A stretch of DNA of 64,000 bases from Streptomyces sp. S.PB5. GTDB lineage: Bacteria; Actinomycetota; Actinomycetes; Streptomycetales; Streptomycetaceae. The notes below the pieces were generated by a model. The model saw nothing but the letters and a program-made list of their open reading frames with translations, ran no database searches and had not been told where the DNA came from. Numbering within the stretch: position 1 is the stretch's first letter; each line of letters begins with the position of its first letter. A program made the translations under genes and the position numbers. The DNA lies in the NCBI RefSeq assembly GCF_030403745.1, contig NZ_JAQMWP010000006.1:372001-436000 (forward strand), written 5' to 3'. Of this stretch, positions 59,343-64,000 are shown one piece after another.

Positions 59343-59768
59343 TTACCGGCTCCGGAAGAAGTCCGTGAGCAGGGCCGCGCACTCCTCGGCGAGTACGCCC
59401 TCGACGACCTCCGGCCTGTGGTTGAGGCGGCGGTCGCGGACGACGTCCCAGAGGGAGCCGGTCGCGCCGGCCTTGTCGTCGCGGGCGCCGTAGACCACGC
59501 GGTCCACGCGGGACTGCACCAGGGCGCCCGCGCACATCGTGCAGGGCTCCAGGGTGACGACCAGCGTGCAGCCGGTCAGCCGCCACTCCCCGAGCTTCGC
59601 TGCGGCCCGGCGGATCGCCAGGACCTCCGCGTGGGCGGTCGGGTCGCCGACCGCCTCGCGTTCGTTGTGCCCGGAGCCGAGGACGGTCGTACCGTCCGGG
59701 GCCAGTACGACGGCCCCCACGGGGACGTCCGTACCGGCCCGCCCCGCCTCGTCCAGGGCGAGCCGCAT
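59343..59768 (-). CDS. tadA: tRNA-specific adenosine deaminase
   Basis: TadA converts A34 to inosine in tRNA-Arg(ACG), the very tRNA that houses the island here. The protein has His46-Ala-Glu48 in AHAEVLAI and Pro75-Cys76-x-x-Cys79 in EPCTMC, with the FFRSR C-terminus. The conserved N-terminal helix (DPVRDRWRAA) continues upstream of ATG 59768 in frame, with no ATG, GTG or TTG available, so translation may begin at a CTG near 59830, overlapping the preceding stop. The 141 residues given are the minimum. Confidence 0.9.
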   Translation of the reverse strand: MRLALDEAGRAGTDVPVGAVVLAPDGTTVLGSGHNEREAVGDPTAHAEVLAIRRAAAKLGEWRLTGCTLVVTLEPCTMCAGALVQSRVDRVVYGARDDKAGATGSLWDVVRDRRLNHRPEVVEGVLAEECAALLTDFFRSR

Positions 59769-59824
59769 CGCGGCCCGCCAGCGGTCGCGTACCGGGTCCG
59801 GGGGGCCCGTGTAGGAGTCCCCGG

Positions 59825-60358
59825 TCAGCGGACGGTCTCCAGGACCTCCGAGGCGCCCAGCGCGTCGGCGATCTCGGTGAGCGCGTCGTCCGACAGGGAC
59901 TTCAGCTCCTTCTCGCTGACACCCAGGTCGTCGAGGATCCCGGGGTCGCCGACGGGACCGTGCGGCACGGCGTCGGCGGAGCCGCCGCCCTCGGTGTCGT
60001 CGCTCTCCTCCTCGTCCTCACCGTCCTCGGTGCCGTCGAGGTCGAGGGCGTCCAGGTCGGTGTCGTCGTCCCCGGGCTCCCTTCCGAGCAGTTCGTCGGT
60101 GAGCAGGATCTCGCCGTAACTGCTGCGGGCAGCGGCGGCGGCGTCCGAGACGTAGATGCGAGGGTCCTCCTCGCCGTCGATGCGGACGACGCCGAACCAG
60201 GCGTCCTCCTGCTCGATGAGCACCAGCACCGTGTCGTCCTCGGGCGAGGCTTCACGGGCCAGGTCGGCCAGATCCGACAGGGTCTCCACATCGTCGAGCT
60301 CTGTGTCGCTCGCTTCCCACCCGTCTTCGGTGCGCGCGAGCAGTGCGGCGAAGTACAC
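59825..60358 (-). CDS. tRNA adenosine deaminase-associated protein
   Basis: The 177-residue acidic protein begins VYFAALLARTEDGWEASDTE at GTG 60358, correctly placed behind GGGAGAG; an ATG at 60379 is in frame but poorly placed. The fold is an alpha-beta unit (DDTVLVLIEQEDAWFGVVRI, IYVSDAAAAARSSYGEI) with an Asp/Glu-rich middle. This family regularly precedes tadA in Streptomyces and its function is unproven; translation is probably coupled to tadA. Confidence 0.85.
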   Translation of the reverse strand: MYFAALLARTEDGWEASDTELDDVETLSDLADLAREASPEDDTVLVLIEQEDAWFGVVRIDGEEDPRIYVSDAAAAARSSYGEILLTDELLGREPGDDDTDLDALDLDGTEDGEDEEESDDTEGGGSADAVPHGPVGDPGILDDLGVSEKELKSLSDDALTEIADALGASEVLETVR

Positions 60359-60611
60359 CGTGACTCTCCCACTGGTCATAGGCGTGCCGGTTGGGGGTCC
60401 CCCCGGCGGAGGTTTTGGGCGGGAAGGCGTTGGCCCCGAGCCCCACCCACTCGGAATCGTGGCAGAAACGGAGCGTTCAGGGGACGTCTTCGGCTCCCTG
60501 TGTCCGCCCGTTTTGATCGTCCACCAGCGGGATCGTACGCGGCCGTGGGCGCGTTGCGTGCACCCGGGCGATATCTGGAGGGTCCGGCGGGCATCCGGCC
60601 GGGCCCGGCGG

Positions 60612-60806
60612 CTACCAGCGGAACGTGCGCATACGCATCGCGTGCCGCAATCGGGCCGTCTTGGCGCGCCGCGGCTGGACCCGGTCGCGCAGCTCACGGG
60701 CCTCGGCGAGGTCGCGCAGGAACTGGGCGCGGCGGCGGCGCCGCTCGGCGTCGGTCTCCTGCTGCTGCTCCTGTTGCGACGCTTGTTGCTGTTCCGGTTC
60801 CGGCAT
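60612..60806 (-). CDS. Small Gln/Arg-rich protein
   Basis: The 64-residue basic product (MPEPEQQQASQQEQQQETDA, then RRRRAQFLRDLAEARELRDR) starts at ATG 60806 behind GGGGTGG; GTG 60812 is an alternative. It looks like a single basic helix and may bind nucleic acid. Function unknown. Confidence 0.65.
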   Translation of the reverse strand: MPEPEQQQASQQEQQQETDAERRRRRAQFLRDLAEARELRDRVQPRRAKTARLRHAMRMRTFRW

Positions 60807-60921
60807 AGGCACACCACCCCGTCACGTCCCTCCCACTTTCCCTCCGACGGGCGGTTTGATGCCAGCGGGCGGGTGACGTGTGGTTTGGGCTGCGTCGGGA
60901 CGTCCGGCGCAGCGGGCCCGG

Positions 60922-60935
60922 TTACTGTTGTGGAC
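60922..60935 (+). promoter_or_regulatory. Leaderless-type -10 of upp
   Basis: TACTGT lies 8 nt before the ATG of upp, with no ribosome site between, suggesting transcription starts at or next to the start codon. Confidence 0.45.
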
Positions 60936-61571
60936 ATGCGTCTCCATGTCGTCGACCACCCCCTGGTCGCTCACAAGCTCACCACGCTGCGCGACCAGCG
61001 CACCGACTCCGCGACCTTCCGCCGTCTCGCCGACGAACTGGTCACCCTGCTCGCCTACGAGGCCACGCGTGACGTGCGCACCGAGCAGGTCGACATCACG
61101 ACGCCGGTCGCCGGGACCACGGGCGTCAAGCTCTCCTACCCGCGGCCCCTGGTCGTGCCGATCCTCCGCGCGGGCCTCGGCATGCTCGACGGCATGGTCC
61201 GGCTGCTGCCGACCGCCGAGGTGGGGTTCCTCGGCATGATCCGCAACGAGGAGACGCTGGAGGCGTCCACGTACGCCACGCGGATGCCGGAGGACCTCTC
61301 GGGGCGGCAGGTGTACGTCCTCGACCCGATGCTGGCGACGGGCGGCACGCTGGTCGCGGCCATCCGTGAGCTGATCAAGCGCGGCGCGGACGATGTGACC
61401 GCGGTCGTGCTGCTGGCCGCGCCCGAGGGCGTGGAGCTGATGGAGCGGGAGCTGGCGGGGACGCCGGTGACGGTGGTGACGGCGGCCGTCGACGATCACC
61501 TGAACGAGCACGGGTACATCGTGCCGGGCCTTGGAGACGCCGGGGACCGGTTGTACGGCGCCGCGGAGTAG
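60936..61571 (+). CDS. upp: Uracil phosphoribosyltransferase
   Basis: The 211-residue enzyme makes UMP from uracil and PRPP in pyrimidine salvage. It has the PRPP-binding loop VLDPMLATGGTL (about 126-137), RPLVVPILRAGLGMLDGM and the uracil-binding tail YIVPGLGDAGDR. No RNA-binding or PyrR-type extension is visible. It is closed by the terminator at 61587. Confidence 0.95.
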   Translation: MRLHVVDHPLVAHKLTTLRDQRTDSATFRRLADELVTLLAYEATRDVRTEQVDITTPVAGTTGVKLSYPRPLVVPILRAGLGMLDGMVRLLPTAEVGFLGMIRNEETLEASTYATRMPEDLSGRQVYVLDPMLATGGTLVAAIRELIKRGADDVTAVVLLAAPEGVELMERELAGTPVTVVTAAVDDHLNEHGYIVPGLGDAGDRLYGAAE

Positions 61572-61586
61572 GAACGCCTGCTGTTC

Positions 61587-61621
61587 CAGGGGTGCGGGTG
61601 TCCATCAGCCCCGCGCCCCTG
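61587..61621. terminator. Terminator between upp and LytR_C gene
   Basis: CAGGGGTGCGGG and CCCGCGCCCCTG pair over 12 bp with one G-U and an 11-nt loop, between convergent genes. Confidence 0.7.
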
Positions 61622-61641
61622 AACCTTCTCCTGAACCTTCT

Positions 61642-62295
61642 TCAACAGGCCTTTTTCGAAGAACTCGGCTCCGGCTGGGGCTTCCCCAGCGCGGCCAGCG
61701 CCTTGTCCGCCGCCGCCTTTGCCGTCAGGGACTTGAAACCCGTCCCGATGATCAGGTCCACGTCCTTGCCCTTACGGCTGTCCGCGCGCGCCTCCGCGCC
61801 TGCGAGCTGCGTGCCGAGGACCGGCAGCGACGTGCTCACCGCGGACGTCGGGCCGAGCAGCAGCCCCGTGCCGTCGACGTTCTTGTCGAACTGGGCGCTC
61901 GCGTTGCCGACGTCGCCGATCTTGAAGCCGCGCTTCTTCAGCTCGTCCGCCGTCTTCTTGGCCAGACCCGCTCGGGGCGTGGCGTTGAAGACGTTGACGG
62001 TGATCTGGGCGGGCCTGGGATACACGGTCGTGGAGGCCGGCGCCGATGCCGATGCCGACGGGGACGCCTGCGTGGCGCAGTCGGCCTTCGGGCCCGCCGC
62101 GGATGCCGTCTCGTCGCCGCCCGTGAAGATGCCGATGAGCTGCAGGGTGCCCCAGCCGACCAGGCCGAGCGCGGTGACCGAGGCCAGCAGCGCGAACACG
62201 AGCCTGCCGCGCCGCCGGGGGCGGCGCATGCGTGGGTATTTGTCCCCCGTGATCCGGTACTTGCCGCCCATGCCCGGGGGAGTCAGCATGCTCAT
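61642..62295 (-). CDS. LytR C-terminal domain membrane protein
   Basis: The 217-residue protein has a basic N-terminus, one membrane helix (about 31-55, LVFALLASVTALGLVGWGTL), a Ser/Ala linker and a LytR_C domain (about 95-205, ITVNVFNATPRAGLAKKTAD, LIIGTGFKSLTAKAAA). LytR_C proteins occur with or without LCP domains in cell-wall polymer attachment; here only the C-terminal domain is present. Confidence 0.88.
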   Translation of the reverse strand: MSMLTPPGMGGKYRITGDKYPRMRRPRRRGRLVFALLASVTALGLVGWGTLQLIGIFTGGDETASAAGPKADCATQASPSASASAPASTTVYPRPAQITVNVFNATPRAGLAKKTADELKKRGFKIGDVGNASAQFDKNVDGTGLLLGPTSAVSTSLPVLGTQLAGAEARADSRKGKDVDLIIGTGFKSLTAKAAADKALAALGKPQPEPSSSKKAC

Positions 62296-62394
62296 GGGCG
62301 CAGCGTAGTGCGCCCGGGCGGCGATGCCTACTAAATGATCATTGGATCCGGGTCAGGTGAACCCGAAAGGGCGAACCCTCTACAGGGACGCCAC

Positions 62395-62691
62395 TTAATC
62401 CAGCTCCAGTACACGTGCGTGCAGCACCTGGCGCTGCTGCAGCGCCGCTCGTACCGCGCGGTGCAGGCCGTCCTCGAGATACAGGTCGCCCTGCCACTTC
62501 ACGACGTGCGCGAAGAGGTCGCCGTAGAACGTGGAGTCCTCGGCGAGCAGGGTTTCCAGGTCGAGCTGGCCCTTGGTCGTCACCAGCTGATCGAGGCGGA
62601 CCGGGCGCGGCGCGACGTCCGCCCATGCCCGGGTGCTTTCCCGGCCATGGTCGGGGTATGGCCGGCCGTTTCCGATGCGCTTGAAGATCAC
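62395..62691 (-). CDS. Conserved 98-residue protein (annotated in relatives as VapB-like)
   Basis: The protein starts MIFKRIGNGRPYPDHGREST and contains VRLDQLVTTKGQLDLETLLA and LEDGLHRAVRAALQQRQVLH. I recall relatives being called VapB-family antitoxins, but I see no VapC toxin next to it and the N-terminal half does not look like a classical antitoxin. A small DNA-binding or regulatory role is possible. It is divergent from the HerA-type ATPase gene. Confidence 0.7.
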   Translation of the reverse strand: MIFKRIGNGRPYPDHGRESTRAWADVAPRPVRLDQLVTTKGQLDLETLLAEDSTFYGDLFAHVVKWQGDLYLEDGLHRAVRAALQQRQVLHARVLELD

Positions 62692-62795
62692 ACGGAAAGC
62701 CTACCGGTCAAGACCTTCCGGGCGCAGCCATGGCGACGGAGTGCGACGCTGGAAAAGATGCAGTAAACGGGGGCAAATCAGAACAGGTGCCTGAG

Positions 62796-64000
62796 ATGAG
62801 TGACAGCGAGACCATGCCGCAGGCCGCCGCTCCCGAGGCTCCGGGCAGCGCCCCCGCCCTCCCGAAGGAGGCCCTGGAGATCGCCTCCGGGTACGCCTTC
62901 ACCGGGCCGGCGCTGGATCTCGGCGCCCTGCTGTGGGACGGAGCGTGTCTGCCGGACGCGCAGGTCAGGATCCCGTTGCCGATGCTGAACCGGCACGGGC
63001 TGGTCGCCGGCGCCACCGGCACCGGCAAGACCAAGACGCTCCAGCTGATCGCCGAGCAGCTCTCCGCGCAGGGGGTGCCGGTGTTCCTCGCGGACATCAA
63101 GGGCGATGTGTCCGGGATTTCGGCGCCGGGCACGCGGAACGACAAGGTGCAGGCCAGGGCCGCGGACGTCCACCAGGAGTGGACGGCGACCGGATTCCCC
63201 GCCGAGTTCTACGCCCTCGGCGGCCTCGGCCACGGCATTCCCGTACGGGCGACCGTCACGGACTTCGGCCCGTTGCTGCTGTCCAAGGTGCTCCAGCTCA
63301 ACCAGACCCAGGAGCAGTCGCTCGGGCTGATCTTCCACTACGCCGACACCAAGGGACTGGAGCTGGTCGACCTCAAGGACCTCAGGGCCGTCGTCACCTT
63401 CCTGACCTCGGACGAGGGCAAGGCGGAGCTCAAGAGCATCGGCGGGCTGTCCACCGCCACGGCGGGTGTGATCCTGCGGACCCTCACCGCCTTCGAGGCG
63501 CAGGGCATGGCCGACTTCTTCGGGGAGCCCGAGTTCGACACCGGCGAGCTGCTGCGTACGGCGCAGGACGGGCGGGGCATGGTCTCCGTCCTCGAACTGC
63601 CCGCCGTACAGGACAGACCGCAGCTGTTCTCGACGTTTCTGATGTGGCTGCTCGCGGATCTCTTCCACGACCTGCCCGAGGTCGGGGACGCCGACAAGCC
63701 CAGGCTCGTCTTCTTCTTCGACGAGGCTCATCTGCTCTTCAACGGCGCCTCGAAGGCTTTCCTCGACTCGATCACCCAGACCGTCCGGCTGATTCGCTCG
63801 AAAGGGGTCGGCGTCTTCTTCGTGACGCAGACCCCGAAGGACGTACCGGCCGATGTCCTCGCCCAGCTCGGCAATCGTGTCCAGCACGCGCTCAGGGCCT
63901 TCACGCCGGACGACCAGAAGGCGTTGAAGGCGACGGTGAAGACCTTCCCGAACTCGGCGTACGACCTGGAGGAGCTGCTCACCGGGCTCGGTACCGGCGA
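62796..64000 (+). CDS. HerA/DUF853-type ATPase (partial, cut by window edge)
   Basis: The first 401 residues are present. After a short disordered tail the protein enters a HerA-type RecA core with Walker A GATGTGKT at 72-79 and Walker B LVFFFDEAHLLF near 304-315, plus GVGVFFVTQTPKDVP. These helicase-like ATPases of the DUF853 family are widely distributed and their precise role is not established. The C-terminal part lies outside the window. Confidence 0.9.
   Translation, partial: MSDSETMPQAAAPEAPGSAPALPKEALEIASGYAFTGPALDLGALLWDGACLPDAQVRIPLPMLNRHGLVAGATGTGKTKTLQLIAEQLSAQGVPVFLADIKGDVSGISAPGTRNDKVQARAADVHQEWTATGFPAEFYALGGLGHGIPVRATVTDFGPLLLSKVLQLNQTQEQSLGLIFHYADTKGLELVDLKDLRAVVTFLTSDEGKAELKSIGGLSTATAGVILRTLTAFEAQGMADFFGEPEFDTGELLRTAQDGRGMVSVLELPAVQDRPQLFSTFLMWLLADLFHDLPEVGDADKPRLVFFFDEAHLLFNGASKAFLDSITQTVRLIRSKGVGVFFVTQTPKDVPADVLAQLGNRVQHALRAFTPDDQKALKATVKTFPNSAYDLEELLTGLGTG

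Noticed and set aside
62395..62691. Toxin-antitoxin module
   Set aside because: No toxin gene lies next to it; the name VapB from relatives is not enough to call a module.

Overview
The window is high-GC DNA with GTG starts, tightly overlapping operons and several TA-N3-T(N7)ATG leaderless-looking starts. Gene content (tandem SigB/F-type sigma factors, SpoIIE-type phosphatase, RsbW-like kinase, F420-dependent oxidoreductases, subtilisin-inhibitor-like protein, Prim-Pol paralogues) points to a Streptomyces chromosome. The order upp - tadA - tRNA-Ser - two sigma genes, from memory, resembles the Streptomyces coelicolor sigF/sigN neighbourhood. Both outermost genes are cut by the window edges.

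Left core (1-26.8 kb): a MocR-type regulator fragment, PepP aminopeptidase, GAF-SpoIIE phosphatase, a degenerate Prim-Pol protein, SEC-C/DUF5926 protein, RsbW-like ATPase, glycerophosphodiesterase, HtrA-like protease, tRNA-Ser(UGA), acyl-CoA synthetase, Lrp regulator, LLM oxidoreductase plus nucleoside deaminase, SigE-family ECF sigma factor, a three-gene MaoC-DUF35 / MaoC / lipid-transfer-thiolase hydratase-aldolase cassette, a secreted Asn/Gly-rich protein, a second Prim-Pol protein, a nucleotidyltransferase pair, a 1574-residue PAS protein with a degenerate histidine-kinase core, and an SSI-type protease inhibitor.

Island (27,236-37,227): a 9.9-kb integrated element sits in the 3' end of tRNA-Arg(ACG), bounded by a perfect 44-bp direct repeat. 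The tRNA's probable original terminator now lies beyond the far repeat. The element carries integrase, an XRE regulator coupled to it, two small excisionase-like HTH proteins, a RepA/KaiC-type AAA helicase followed by a 21-bp inverted repeat (candidate origin), small hypothetical proteins, an HNH endonuclease, a GntR-UTRA regulator, a Prim-Pol-like remnant and a five-gene operon of small proteins joined by four ATGA overlaps. No FtsK-type Tra translocase, relaxase, portal, terminase or capsid gene is visible, so it is either a mobilizable/defective integrative element or a phage-satellite-like island.

Right core (37.2-64 kb): GtrA protein, MarR regulator, HGxxPAAG membrane protein, DUF2797 protein, ABM monooxygenase, a four-gene operon (response regulator, kinase, GT2-GtrA, GT39-like transferase), a DHA2 exporter followed by TetR, an F420 oxidoreductase, a YceI protein and a DHA2 transporter both carrying carboxypeptidase-regulatory-like domains, MarR, lipoprotein, sigN/sigF, Dabb protein, a 58-aa membrane peptide, tRNA-Ser(CGA), tadA with its partner gene, upp, LytR_C protein and a HerA-type ATPase running off the edge.
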